Shown here in pieces: positions 1 through 8,320 of a DNA stretch of 38,040 nt (the stretch's first letter is position 1; every line of letters begins with the position of its first letter). A program made the position numbers and the translations under genes. Source of the DNA: Rhodococcus rhodnii. Lineage in GTDB: Bacteria > Actinomycetota > Actinomycetes > Mycobacteriales > Pseudonocardiaceae. The notes under the pieces were generated by a model. The model searched no databases and was not told the origin of the DNA. It was given only the letters and a program-made list of their open reading frames with translations. The DNA lies in NCBI GenBank assembly GCA_000720375.1, contig JOAA01000053.1:1-38040 (forward strand), in the 5' to 3' direction.

Positions 1-148
1 GGCCGACCTGGGTGTGGCGTCGGGCAACGGCAAGGGCCAGATCTTTGTGAAGGGCAAGGTCATCAAGACCGTGCCGGAGCACCAGATCGTCGAGACACTC
101 ATCGAAGAGGCCATGCGCATCGCCGAGGACGCGGATCAGGCCGGATGA
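1..148 (+). CDS. ispG: IspG (HMBPP synthase), C-terminal fragment
   Basis: Only the last 48 codons are in the window, reading from base 2 to a TGA at 146-148. The peptide begins [18 protein letters not shown] and continues through KTVPE and [10 protein letters not shown] recognise this as the C-terminal tail of actinobacterial 4-hydroxy-3-methylbut-2-enyl diphosphate synthase, the iron-sulfur enzyme that makes HMBPP in the MEP isoprenoid pathway. The catalytic barrel and cluster ligands lie outside the window. Its 3' end overlaps the convergent MarR gene by 13 bases. With dxs at 14643 and ispH at 22432 it would be a third MEP gene in the same cluster. It could instead be the housekeeping ispG, which the left flank would settle. 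Confidence 0.8.
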   Translation, partial: ADLGVASGNGKGQIFVKGKVIKTVPEHQIVETLIEEAMRIAEDADQAG

Positions 149-645
149 TCGCCGTCGGGGTTGCCGGAGCTGCCGATCTGCTGGACGTCCGCCTCGCGGA
201 AGCGCTGCAGCACGCCGGTCAAGGTCGTGACGAACTCACGGAGTTCCGCGTCGGCCAGATCGCCGAACACAGCGGTGGCCAGCTCGCGGTACCCCTTCGT
301 CATCTGCTCGGCCATGTGCTCACCGCGTTCGGTGAGCGACACGACGAACGCCCGCCGATCGGTGGGGTGCCGTTCCCGGGCAACGAAATCGTTGGCTTCC
401 AACGCATCTACGATTCCAGTGATGTTGCGGGGGGTGACCTGCATCGCTCGGCTGAGATCGCTCTGCGTGACGGGTCCGCTGTCGCGTAGCCGCCAGATCA
501 CCGCGGCTCGCGCGCGGGTGAGGCCACCCGCATCGGCCAGGCCGCGATCGTTGATGTCATTCAACAATGTGGCCAGTTCCAGTACCCGGGCCAGTGCCGT
601 GTCCGGCAATGTCATCCGGGTCCCGTCCTGATTCCGCTGCTTCAC
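136..645 (-). CDS. MarR-family transcriptional regulator
   Basis: This is a 169-residue protein of usual MarR length with a winged-helix domain: a recognition region around [21 protein letters not shown] and a wing with the family signature R-x-x-x-x-x-D-R-R. The GTG start at 645 is preferred because a perfect AGGAGG lies six bases upstream; an inner ATG at 615 has a poorer site. MarR proteins bind DNA as dimers and usually release it on binding a small phenolic or toxic ligand. A perfect 14-bp palindrome lies 21 bases upstream of the start, which suggests autoregulation. The gene runs away from the first P450 and shares a 330-bp intergenic region with it, so it may control both. The ligand is unknown. 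Confidence 0.88.
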   Translation of the reverse strand: MKQRNQDGTRMTLPDTALARVLELATLLNDINDRGLADAGGLTRARAAVIWRLRDSGPVTQSDLSRAMQVTPRNITGIVDALEANDFVARERHPTDRRAFVVSLTERGEHMAEQMTKGYRELATAVFGDLADAELREFVTTLTGVLQRFREADVQQIGSSGNPDGDHPA

Positions 646-665
646 TTCGTGCCTCCTGACGCATA

Positions 666-679
666 GTACTGCGCAGTAC
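666..679. promoter_or_regulatory. Candidate MarR operator, 14-bp perfect palindrome
   Basis: GTACTGCGCAGTAC equals its own reverse complement and lies just upstream of the MarR start at 645. Its size, symmetry and position fit a MarR dimer site. The rest of the 646-974 intergenic stretch holds a 10-bp palindrome at 782-791 (ACGCATGCGT) and the inverted repeat at 927-940, but no gene I can support. Confidence 0.65.
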
Positions 680-926
680 GTCCGTGTCGCAGCGAAGCCC
701 CGAGCAAGGCGGACATATCTACCCGAACTCCGCGGTAGGCGGGTGCTCAATACGTGCAAATGATTCGCGCACGGAGAATTGACGCATGCGTTGTGTACCC
801 ATGCTTGTCGAGTCGGCGTGGGAGCGCTACGGTCGCCGATCATGATGTCAAGCTGCTGCTTCAGGTGAAGTTGAATAGTCCGGTCGGCGGTATTGGGAGT
901 CGTCGGCACCGGTCTATAGCGGAACC

Positions 927-940
927 TTGCTAAGTAGCAA
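927..940. promoter_or_regulatory. Inverted repeat upstream of first P450
   Basis: TTGCTA and TAGCAA arms are separated by AG, 35 bases before the GTG start of the P450 at 975. The surrounding sequence (about 921-962) is much more AT-rich than the rest of the window, as expected for a promoter. It is a candidate operator or promoter element; the binding protein is unknown. Confidence 0.4.
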
Positions 941-974
941 ATAGTTCATATCGACTGTTTAATGGGGGTCGATT

Positions 975-2180
975 GTGCTGGGCGCCGATCAACGGGAACT
1001 TCGGTTACCTTTTCAAAAAAGATTCATCCTCGATCTCGCGCCGGAGTTCCACGTACTCCGGCGTACCGCACCGGTCGCCAGAGTGCTGACTGCGGCAGGC
1101 GACCCAGCCTGGCTGCTCACCGCGTACGCCGATGTCAAGGCGATGCTGGCGGATCCGAGGCTGGGGCGGTCGCACCCACGGCCCGACCAGGCACCGAGGC
1201 TGTCGAATTCCGGCCTGCTCGACGGGCCGGTCGGCCAGGTCGATCAGGAGGCCGAGGAACACGGCCGGATGCGCAAGCTGATGGGTCCGGTGTTCTCACC
1301 CGCCCGGATGGCCTTGATGCGAGCGCGGGTCGGCCAGCTGGTCGACGAGATCATCGATCGGCTGATCGACCGCGGACCGCCGGTCGACCTGCACGAACGA
1401 CTGTCCTTCGCCTTGCCTGTGCTGGTGATCTGCGAGTTGCTCGGCGTCCCGTACGAGGAACGCGCCCGATTCCGTCAATGGACCGAGACCGCCGCAGGCA
1501 TGACCGACATGGCGGGTGCCGCGAACGCGTTCACGAGCCTGGTCGAGTACATGGGCGAACTGATCGCGCACAAACGTGCCCGGCCGGCGGACGACGCGTT
1601 GTCCGATCTCGTGGCACTGGAGAACGACTGGCGCATCGGGGCGGAGGAACTCGCCGGTCTCGCCGCCTTGCTCCTGTTCGCCGGCCATGAGACGACCGTG
1701 CCGCGGATCGACATGGGGGTGTTGCTCCTCGCGGCGAACCCGGACCAGCAAGCGCGGCTGGTGGCCGACCCGTCGCTGGCCACGACCGCGACGGAAGAGA
1801 TCATCCGGATGGCGGGGACCGGTGGTGGCGGCGGCGGAATCCCCCGGTACGCACATGCGGACATCGACGTCCGCGGAACCGTGATCGGCACTGGTGACGC
1901 AGTCATTCTTTCCGCCGAGGCGGCGAACCGTGATGCGGCCGTCTTCCCGGATCCGGATCGCTTCGACATCACGCGTTCCCCGAATCCGCATCTCGGTTTC
2001 GGTCACGGCGCGTACTTCTGTCCCGGAGCCGGCCTCGCGAGAGTGGAACTGAGAGGTGTCTTCGCCGCTGTCTTCCGTCGCCTACGCGGGCTTCGGCCGG
2101 TCGTGGATATCGCCGAACTGAGGTTACGGAGCGATCGGCTCACCGGCGGTCTTGACAGCCTTCCAGTGACCTGGGGCTGA
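975..2180 (+). CDS. Cytochrome P450 (first of three)
   Basis: This is a 401-residue soluble bacterial P450, the usual length. The I-helix reads AGHETT, the K-helix has EEIIR (ExxR), and the heme-ligand loop is FGHGAYFCPG with Cys349. Two points are odd. The residue two before the cysteine is Tyr347 rather than the usual His or Arg, and a run of six glycines precedes IPRYA after the K-helix. The enzyme should take electrons from a ferredoxin and hydroxylate or otherwise oxidise the terpenoid scaffold; no ferredoxin gene is present. Two TTA leucine codons (residues 11 and 384) suggest bldA-dependent translation. The GTG start follows a GGGGG run. It resembles the P450 at 20299 more than the one at 8317. 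The substrate is unknown. Confidence 0.92.
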   Translation: MLGADQRELRLPFQKRFILDLAPEFHVLRRTAPVARVLTAAGDPAWLLTAYADVKAMLADPRLGRSHPRPDQAPRLSNSGLLDGPVGQVDQEAEEHGRMRKLMGPVFSPARMALMRARVGQLVDEIIDRLIDRGPPVDLHERLSFALPVLVICELLGVPYEERARFRQWTETAAGMTDMAGAANAFTSLVEYMGELIAHKRARPADDALSDLVALENDWRIGAEELAGLAALLLFAGHETTVPRIDMGVLLLAANPDQQARLVADPSLATTATEEIIRMAGTGGGGGGIPRYAHADIDVRGTVIGTGDAVILSAEAANRDAAVFPDPDRFDITRSPNPHLGFGHGAYFCPGAGLARVELRGVFAAVFRRLRGLRPVVDIAELRLRSDRLTGGLDSLPVTWG

Positions 2181-2253
2181 CCAAGCACGAAAGGGAATGG
2201 CACATGACGGTCTTCGGTCGTCATTTCTGATGGACAACGTTGGGGGGAAGGGA

Positions 2254-2898
2254 ATGAAACACGCTTCCGCGCAGATACGTCGCCAATTATCGGAGAACGT
2301 TGGGGAACAGGACCGCGATACGTCGGCGAGGTCGAATACCGGCCGCCTGGGAGTGGACAGAGTGGCGCGGACCCAGCGGACATCGCTTCAGCTGCCGCCG
2401 GGCATTCCGATCGAGATGTGGCAGCGACTGGGACAGCAGCTGCATCGGATCACGAACTCCTCCTGCTGGTGGCTGGGAGACTGGTTGCTCTACGGCGAGG
2501 ACACCTATCCGGGGCGCTATCGCGAAGCGGTGGCGCGAACGGCGCTCGACTACCAGACACTGCGCAACTATGCCTGGGTCGCCAGGGCGTTCGAGTTGTC
2601 CCGCCGGCGGGACAACCTCAGCTTCCAGCACCACGCCGAAGTCGCAGCGCTTTCCGTTACAGAGCAAGACATGTGGCTCACCCGTGCGGTCGAGTTCGGA
2701 TGGTCACGGGGCAAGTTGCGCGACATGCTCCGAGCGCATCGCAACGCTGGCAAGCAGATCGAAGCCGGCCGTGAGGTCGTCGACGTGCGAGTGACCATCG
2801 CGTCCGAACGCCACCAGCGTTGGAAGCGGGCCGCGGAGCAGGCAGGTATGCAACTGCACGACTGGATCGCGCGGCGGCTGGACGAGGCGGCTCGCTGA
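2254..2898 (+). CDS. LmbU-family cluster-situated regulator
   Basis: This 214-residue protein belongs to the LmbU/NovE/CouE family. These are DNA-binding activators found almost only in actinomycete antibiotic clusters. The family core is clear: LQLPPGIPIEMWQRLGQQL, then CWWLGDWLLYGED, then DYQTLRNYAWVARAF, then SRRRDNLSFQHHAEVAAL, ending in a basic helix region. The ATG at 2254 is chosen because it follows a GGGGGGAAGGGA stretch; upstream starts at 2197 and 2230 have worse sites. Codon 12 is TTA, a rare leucine codon that ties expression to the bldA tRNA in related actinomycetes. It sits between the first P450 and the first methyltransferase and is the best candidate for pathway-specific activator. 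Confidence 0.93.
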   Translation: MKHASAQIRRQLSENVGEQDRDTSARSNTGRLGVDRVARTQRTSLQLPPGIPIEMWQRLGQQLHRITNSSCWWLGDWLLYGEDTYPGRYREAVARTALDYQTLRNYAWVARAFELSRRRDNLSFQHHAEVAALSVTEQDMWLTRAVEFGWSRGKLRDMLRAHRNAGKQIEAGREVVDVRVTIASERHQRWKRAAEQAGMQLHDWIARRLDEAAR

Positions 2899-2939
2899 CA
2901 CGTCGCCCGCGGACCGGCGAAGAGAAGCAGGAGTGGCGG

Positions 2940-3863
2940 ATGACCATTGATGTGCGAAAGCAGCCGGGCGGACGTGGATCTTCGTGGCTGGCTGCGGTCA
3001 GGGACTACACCATGATGGCGGCATTGCTGGTGCTGCCGGAACGGTGGCGGGCACGGGCGTTCTTCGAGATGCGGACGGCGCGCAGCAGGCTGACCGAAGA
3101 CAGCGCCTACCGCAATCTGGGGTACTGGAAGGACGATCCGGACAGCTTGGACAAAGCCTGTGAGGCCATGGCCGATCTGCTCGGCGAGGCCGCGGATCTG
3201 CGTGCGCAGGGCCGCGTGCTCGACGTCGGGTGCGGATATGCCGAGCAGGACGTGCGTTGGCTCGAGCTGTTCCAGCCGCGGCAGATCGTCGGTATCGACC
3301 TGGTACCAAGCCAGGTCAGGCAAGGCCGTCGCCGCATCGCGGAACTGGGGCTGGCCGATCGGATCGACCTCAGGGTCGGCTCGGCCACCGAACTGCCGTT
3401 CGGCGACGACTGGTTCGACCGCGTGGTCGCGCTGGAGTGTGCGTTGCACTTCGTGACCCGTGCGGACTTCTTCCGGGAGGCACGCCGGGTGCTGCGACCA
3501 GGTGGCAGGCTCGCATTGGTCGATCCGGTGACCTCAGTCGACAGCGGGGTCAGCGGATATCTCGAACGGTCGCTCGGTGCCATCCCCAGGGGCAACGTCT
3601 ATTCGCCCGACGTGTATGCGGACAAGCTGCGTGAAGCCGGATTCGTCGACGTGACCATGCGGTCGCTGCGGGACGACGTCTATCCCGGGTTCGCGGCCTA
3701 CCTGGCCCGCAGGCTGGCCGACGCCGAAGTGACGGACCGGATGAACGCCGCGGTGCGCGCGATGTGGCGGCAATGGGTGTTGTCCTGGCAGAGAACCACG
3801 TCGGGCAGGGCGGCATACGTGTCGAAACAGGACTACATACTGGTCGTCGCGACCGCGCCTTGA
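2940..3863 (+). CDS. SAM-dependent methyltransferase (paralog A)
   Basis: This is a 307-residue class I methyltransferase. Motif I is VLDVGCGY (residues 93-100), the post-I acid lies in VGIDLVP, and VLRPGGRLAL is motif III. A hydrophobic N-terminal stretch (MMAALLVLPE) precedes the conserved block TEDSAYRNLGYW. The ATG at 2940 follows an AGGAG six bases away. The protein is clearly paralogous to the one at 19350: both share YRNLGYW, DxACEAMA, RVVALE and HFVTRADFF. The fold is used for O-, N- and C-methylation, including of prenyl substrates, so the acceptor atom is undetermined. It ends in a convergent hairpin shared with the pyruvyl-transferase-like gene. Confidence 0.9.
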   Translation: MTIDVRKQPGGRGSSWLAAVRDYTMMAALLVLPERWRARAFFEMRTARSRLTEDSAYRNLGYWKDDPDSLDKACEAMADLLGEAADLRAQGRVLDVGCGYAEQDVRWLELFQPRQIVGIDLVPSQVRQGRRRIAELGLADRIDLRVGSATELPFGDDWFDRVVALECALHFVTRADFFREARRVLRPGGRLALVDPVTSVDSGVSGYLERSLGAIPRGNVYSPDVYADKLREAGFVDVTMRSLRDDVYPGFAAYLARRLADAEVTDRMNAAVRAMWRQWVLSWQRTTSGRAAYVSKQDYILVVATAP

Positions 3864-3869
3864 TCGCGC

Positions 3870-3892
3870 GGAGGCTCCGGCTCGGAGCCTCC
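3870..3892. terminator. Bidirectional hairpin terminator
   Basis: GGAGGCTCC pairs perfectly with GGAGCCTCC across a five-base loop. The hairpin lies in the 36-base gap between two convergent genes. There is no T-tract, which is normal for actinomycete terminators. Confidence 0.75.
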
Positions 3893-3899
3893 CCGGCGG

Positions 3900-5024
3900 T
3901 CACAGTTCGTAGAGCGTCTCGGCAACGCTCATCTTCTTGTGCCGCAACCGCTCCAGTGTCTGCCTGGCGAAGCCGCCCGCAGGCGGGCGTTGCGGTATCT
4001 CGTGCAAAGTCCCGAGCCGCCACCCGGATCCCTGGTCGATCAACGACTGGTGCTTCACGTCGTAGTAGTCGGGCCGGACGCTGACCGCCACGCCGCCGAC
4101 TCCTGCCATCGCAGCGACCAGGTGGGGATGAAACCGGGTGGAGACCCAGGTCTGGCCCGGCCGTAGAGGCAGCCCGTCGCGCAGGATCTCGGCCACCGGG
4201 TGGAACCGGACATCGGGCATGTGCTCCTTGAGCAGGTCGTGAACCTGGTTGTCCAGCCCGGGAAAGCACTCAACGAAGCCGATTCGGTCAGCGGGAACGC
4301 GCCACAGGCGCATGGTCGCGAGCAGGAATTCGACGATCTTCGGCGCCTCGGTCGAGCCGTTGAACGCCGGCACGATGTCGGACTGAGCACACACCATCAC
4401 CTCCGGTGCGTCCGGATCGGCCCGATGAGTGGCGGCAGGCTCGAGGAAAACGTCGTCCGCTGTGGCCTGCACGCCGTCCAGCGCCAGCAACCGAGCGCTC
4501 GGTTCGTCCCGTACGTCGGCGACAGTCAGTGTGGCCATCAGTTCGCGGAGCGGGGCAAGGGTTTCCGGCCGCTGCGGGCACAGTCCTTGGCCGGTGACCC
4601 CGCTGCGGCCGCCGGACTCGGCCGCCGCTGCGACAACCCCCGCCACCAGGCCGGTGGCCCACGGATACAGGCCGTTGAGCAGACCGCCGCCGACCAGGTG
4701 CACCACATCCGAGCCTGCCAGCACGTCGACGGCCGCGGATCGGTTGGCGGCGCGCACCTTCGCCTGGACGGCCGCGATCGCCTCAGGGACCTCCTTGTCC
4801 GCCTCGGCGAGGCACAACATCCACAGAGTTTCGGTGAACGTCACGCGTGGGTGCAGTACGGACATGGCGGCTCGGGCGTATTCAGGCCGGACACAGTCCA
4901 CGACCACGTCGGCGTCAGGAGCATGTCTCGCCAAGTACCGCAGCCAGGTGGCCGTGATCAGCTCGTCGCCGTAGTTGGGTGCGCCCGCGCACGTGACCAG
5001 GTAGTACCTCGGTCGGGTCACCAT
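3900..5024 (-). CDS. Polysaccharide pyruvyl transferase-like protein
   Basis: This 374-residue protein has the layout of the polysaccharide pyruvyl transferase family (CsaB/WcaK type). It shows an N-terminal NYGDELI motif, HLVGGGLLNG around residue 110, and the C-terminal block STRFHPHLVAAMAG. Characterised members move pyruvate from phosphoenolpyruvate onto a sugar as a ketal; many others are unassigned. The ATG at 5024 starts the conserved core directly; a TTG at 5036 would add four residues. It is followed 29 bases away by a glycosyltransferase on the same strand, transcribed first, so the two probably act in sequence on one sugar. Such a gene in a terpenoid cluster is unusual. It could instead be a different nucleotide-sugar-dependent transferase with the same fold. 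Confidence 0.82.
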   Translation of the reverse strand: MVTRPRYYLVTCAGAPNYGDELITATWLRYLARHAPDADVVVDCVRPEYARAAMSVLHPRVTFTETLWMLCLAEADKEVPEAIAAVQAKVRAANRSAAVDVLAGSDVVHLVGGGLLNGLYPWATGLVAGVVAAAAESGGRSGVTGQGLCPQRPETLAPLRELMATLTVADVRDEPSARLLALDGVQATADDVFLEPAATHRADPDAPEVMVCAQSDIVPAFNGSTEAPKIVEFLLATMRLWRVPADRIGFVECFPGLDNQVHDLLKEHMPDVRFHPVAEILRDGLPLRPGQTWVSTRFHPHLVAAMAGVGGVAVSVRPDYYDVKHQSLIDQGSGWRLGTLHEIPQRPPAGGFARQTLERLRHKKMSVAETLYEL

Positions 5025-5053
5025 TGAATCGTCCAATCTGTGTGACAGGGGGT

Positions 5054-6325
5054 TCAGCCGCCGAACACGTCGTCGAGAACGGCCGCGGCACGTGCGATTC
5101 CTCGTTCTCCACGAATTCGCGAACCGAGTGCGGCGGCCGTGCGGACCATTCGTTCGTCGCGGGTCGCGGCCAGGGCCGCGGCGAGATTGGCCGCCGTGAG
5201 CCTTCGGCGCGGCACCGCCTGAGGACCGGCACCCGCCGCCGCGACCCTCTTGCCCCAGTCGAACTGGTCGAGCACCGAGGGCACCACGACGGTCGGCAGA
5301 CCCGCCCGCAACCCCTCGGCGGTGACCATCACGCCGCCGTGGTGCACCACCGCGCGCACCCGCGGCAATACGAGGTCGAGGGGGAGTTGTTCGACACAGA
5401 GCGCGGTCTTGTCGCCTGCCGCGGCTTGCAGGCCGCCCCAGCCCGCGTCCAGGATCACCCGGTCGCCGGTCCGCGCGGCCGCGGCGGTGACCAGATCAGT
5501 GAGCCGCTTGGGATCGCGTGCGGGCATGCTGCCGAAGGTGACGTACACCGGAGGTGGCCCGGCAGCCAGGAAGCGCTCCACCTCCGGTGACAGCGCCGTC
5601 CCATGGGTGCTGTCGAGGAACCAGTAACCGGTCAGGTGCTGGTGCGCCGTCCAGTGTTCCGGCCTGCGCAGTACGGCGGAGCTCAGCCCGTAAACGACCG
5701 GAAACCCGATGTCCCGCCAGTGCCGGAACGGGCCGAACAGGGGAGCGACCGGCACCCCCAGTCGCCGCTGCCAGTTCGTAATGGAGCCACGGAACATCTG
5801 CCACACGGCCTGACGTCCGACCGACTGCCGGGTTGCCGCCGCGTAGTCCAGTGGTTGCGTCAACGCGGCGGCACTGGGAATCCCGTGGGCGCGCGCGGCG
5901 TAGTAGCCGTGGAATGCCAGTGGCGAGCCGAACACCAGTGCGTCGCTGCCACGCGCCGCCGACCAGACGCCTGCCAGCAGCGCCTCGTCGAACGTTCGGC
6001 CGAGTTGCGAGAGCGGCCGGATTAGTCCAGGCCGGGTCGGGGGCAGCCGACCGGCCAGATCCGTGGCGGCCGACCACAGTGCGATGGCCATCCGGTCGGG
6101 CCGTCTGCCCGACTCCATGACGGTCAGAAATGCCCGGTCGGTGACCACCTTCCGAATATCTCCCGGCAGTTCGCTGAACTCGAGACCGGCTTCGGAAACG
6201 GGCTTGTGCCAGCTCTGATGAGTGGCGACACGAACAGTGTGGCCGATATCCCGAAGACCGCCGGCGAGGGCGAGCAACGGCTGGACATCGCCGGGTAGTC
6301 CACATGCAAGTACGGTGATGAACAT
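5054..6325 (-). CDS. GT1-type (MGT family) glycosyltransferase
   Basis: This is a 423-residue GT-B fold enzyme of the macrolide/glycopeptide glycosyltransferase type. It has an N-terminal acceptor domain (ACGLPGDVQPLLALAGGL) and a C-terminal nucleotide-sugar domain with VYVTFGSMPARD. The donor-site block is RVRAVVHHGGVMVTAEGLRAG and later DQFDWGKRV. The HHGG motif is the hallmark of the family's donor pocket. It should transfer a sugar from an NDP donor to the terpenoid. No deoxysugar genes are present, so the donor is either a common sugar or made elsewhere. The start is uncertain: ATG at 6325 fits the family N-terminus, while GTG at 6349 has an AGAGAGG upstream. Confidence 0.92.
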   Translation of the reverse strand: MFITVLACGLPGDVQPLLALAGGLRDIGHTVRVATHQSWHKPVSEAGLEFSELPGDIRKVVTDRAFLTVMESGRRPDRMAIALWSAATDLAGRLPPTRPGLIRPLSQLGRTFDEALLAGVWSAARGSDALVFGSPLAFHGYYAARAHGIPSAAALTQPLDYAAATRQSVGRQAVWQMFRGSITNWQRRLGVPVAPLFGPFRHWRDIGFPVVYGLSSAVLRRPEHWTAHQHLTGYWFLDSTHGTALSPEVERFLAAGPPPVYVTFGSMPARDPKRLTDLVTAAAARTGDRVILDAGWGGLQAAAGDKTALCVEQLPLDLVLPRVRAVVHHGGVMVTAEGLRAGLPTVVVPSVLDQFDWGKRVAAAGAGPQAVPRRRLTAANLAAALAATRDERMVRTAAALGSRIRGERGIARAAAVLDDVFGG

Positions 6326-6447
6326 GGCCAGGAAACTAACCGATGCCACCGCCCGGTGAACCTCTCTTTCCTTTCGTCTCGTTGATGTGCGAGCATCGGC
6401 GCCGTCGAAGCATTCACGCTCCCTTCCTTGTGTTCCGGAGGTCAGTC
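6326..6447. promoter_or_regulatory. Divergent promoter region
   Basis: This 122-base gap separates the divergent glycosyltransferase and methyltransferase genes, so it must hold promoters for both leftward and rightward operons. I see no clear consensus boxes. The rightward gene has a strong GGAGG at 6437-6441. Confidence 0.35.
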
Positions 6448-7248
6448 GTGCAGGTTGACGAATTCAAATCAGGAATTGCGCAGATGTGCGAGCTCGGCGA
6501 TTACCTGCCGGTGGCACGGTTCACCGAGCCCGCGGCGAGGCAGTTGCTCGGCAGGGTAGGAGTCGTCGCAGGCCAACGGGTCCTCGAGGCGGCGGCGGGC
6601 TATGGCAACGCGGCTGTTCTCGCCGCCGAACTCGATGCCCGGGTCACCGCGTTCGACCTGGCCGACCGGATGGTGGAGCAGGGCACGGCACGGACCACCG
6701 CCGCCGGTCTGGACGTGCGCTGGACAAAGGGTGACCTTGAGGACATACCACTGCCAGACCGGTCATTCGACGTCGTGGTTTCCACTTTCGGCATGGAATG
6801 CGCGCCACGCCCTGAGGTGGCCGTGCGTGAGTTGCACCGTGTCCTTGATGACGGCGGCAGGCTCGGTCTCGCACAATGGATGCCGGATGGGCACATGGGC
6901 AGGCTCTACGAGATTTTCGGCCAGTGGAAGGATCGTCTTCCCGACTTTCTCGATCCCTTTGATTGGGGGCGTGAGGAAGGAATCACCGAATTCCTGTCCG
7001 ACTGGTTCACGGGAATCGAGATCACCGAGCACACCTTGCCGTGGCGATTCGCGTCCCTCGATGCCGCACACGCTTATTGGGAGCAGAACTTCCCGCCGAC
7101 GATCGGGCTGTTTCTCGCGCTGGGCGACGAGGCCGACGAGCTGAAGAAGGCCATCAACGATCTCACCGTCCAGCACGCGCGCGTGGAGCCGTCCGGTGCG
7201 GCCGTCCTCGAATTCCAGTACGTCACGGTCGTCGCCGACGCGCGATAG
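6448..7248 (+). CDS. SAM-dependent methyltransferase (UbiE/Coq5-like)
   Basis: This 266-residue class I methyltransferase is unlike the two paralogs at 2940 and 19350. Motif I is degenerate, reading VLEAAAGYGN where DxGCGxG is usual. It is followed by VTAFDLADRMVEQ, the acidic KGDLEDIPLPDRSFDVVVST block and VLDDGGRLGLAQWM. This layout is common in ubiE-like and rebeccamycin-type O-methyltransferases. The GTG at 6448 is chosen for its GGAGG six bases upstream; the longer reading upstream is low-complexity. It opens the run MT, prenyl synthase, P450, ABC exporter. The methyl acceptor is unknown. Confidence 0.87.
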   Translation: MQVDEFKSGIAQMCELGDYLPVARFTEPAARQLLGRVGVVAGQRVLEAAAGYGNAAVLAAELDARVTAFDLADRMVEQGTARTTAAGLDVRWTKGDLEDIPLPDRSFDVVVSTFGMECAPRPEVAVRELHRVLDDGGRLGLAQWMPDGHMGRLYEIFGQWKDRLPDFLDPFDWGREEGITEFLSDWFTGIEITEHTLPWRFASLDAAHAYWEQNFPPTIGLFLALGDEADELKKAINDLTVQHARVEPSGAAVLEFQYVTVVADAR

Positions 7249-7291
7249 CCCATGTCCGACCAGATCACGTGACACAAGGTGGGGTGAGGGT

Positions 7292-8320
7292 ATGACCGGC
7301 GAACTACTCTGGGCGAAAACGAGCCCGTCCTCGGTTGCGCTCGACAACGTACGGGACCTCGTCGCGCTGGTGGCCGGCGAGCTCAGGCTCCGGTGGGCTG
7401 GTGGATCGCGCAGGCTTGACCAGGTGTGTGACTACGCGTTGGCCCCGTCGGGCAAGCTGTTGCGGCCGGTGCTGTTGCTCGAGTCCGCACGGGCGGTCGG
7501 CGGGCAAGTGCATGCGGTGCTCCCGGCAGCCGTCGGTGCGGAGAGCGGCCACGTGGCCAGCCTCGTGCACGACGACATCATCGACGGTGACGAATTACGT
7601 CGAGGACGTCCTTCGGTGCAGCACAAGTACGGCACGGACGAGGCGATCGTGGTCGGCGACGCCTTGCTCTTCGACCTGTTCGCGGGCCTGGGCGCGTGCA
7701 GGCACACCGGTGTGGCCGCGGAGCTGGTGGCGACCGCCCTGGAGGTCGTCGCGCAGGCGGGCATCGATCTGTGTCGTGGCCAGAGCCTGGAAGCCGAGCT
7801 GTCCGCTGAGCGATCGTTCGACACGGACGCCTATCTCACGATGGCGAGCCTGAAAACCGCAGCCTTCTTCCGCGGGGTCTGTCAGGTCGGCGGGATCCTC
7901 GGCGGCGGGCGTCCGGAATGGGTCGCCGCGTTGGGTGTCTACGGCGATCGACTGGGCCTGGCCTTCCAGATCCACGACGACCTGTTGCCGTATACCAGCG
8001 GCAGTTCGGTCACGGGCAAACCCGATACCAGCGATCTGCGCAATGCCAGGGTCACCTTGCCGGTGATCCTCGCGTACAACGCCGGGACCGGGCGTCATCG
8101 GCGCGCCATCCGGTTGGCTCTGGGGGCGAGCGACGATCTCGACGGAAATCTGGCCGGACTTGCTGCCGTCATGGCGGAGACCGACGCCATTGCTCAGACG
8201 AGGCAGATGGCGCACCGTTGTGTGAGCGAGGCGCTGCAGGCGCTTGACCGATTGCCGGCCAGTGCGAGCCGGGATACGTTGCGGCAATTCGCCGAACTGA
8301 CCGTTCAGCGCGACCGGTGA
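7292..8320 (+). CDS. Polyprenyl diphosphate synthase (GGPP synthase-like)
   Basis: This 342-residue trans-isoprenyl diphosphate synthase condenses IPP with an allylic diphosphate. The first aspartate-rich motif is intact: HDDIIDGDELRRGRPS, with Asp94, Asp95 and Asp98. The second motif is altered: HDDLLPYT (Asp229, Asp230) has Pro233 where the third aspartate normally lies, followed by the usual GKPxxSDLR and VTLPVI. Small residues (Ala, Ser) sit five and four positions before the first motif, so a product of C20 or longer is plausible; length cannot be read with certainty. Codon 102, in the first motif region, is TTA. The ATG at 7292 follows a GGTGGGGTGAGGG stretch. The gene overlaps the next P450 by four bases and should supply the linear precursor for the class II cyclase. 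Confidence 0.93.
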   Translation: MTGELLWAKTSPSSVALDNVRDLVALVAGELRLRWAGGSRRLDQVCDYALAPSGKLLRPVLLLESARAVGGQVHAVLPAAVGAESGHVASLVHDDIIDGDELRRGRPSVQHKYGTDEAIVVGDALLFDLFAGLGACRHTGVAAELVATALEVVAQAGIDLCRGQSLEAELSAERSFDTDAYLTMASLKTAAFFRGVCQVGGILGGGRPEWVAALGVYGDRLGLAFQIHDDLLPYTSGSSVTGKPDTSDLRNARVTLPVILAYNAGTGRHRRAIRLALGASDDLDGNLAGLAAVMAETDAIAQTRQMAHRCVSEALQALDRLPASASRDTLRQFAELTVQRDR

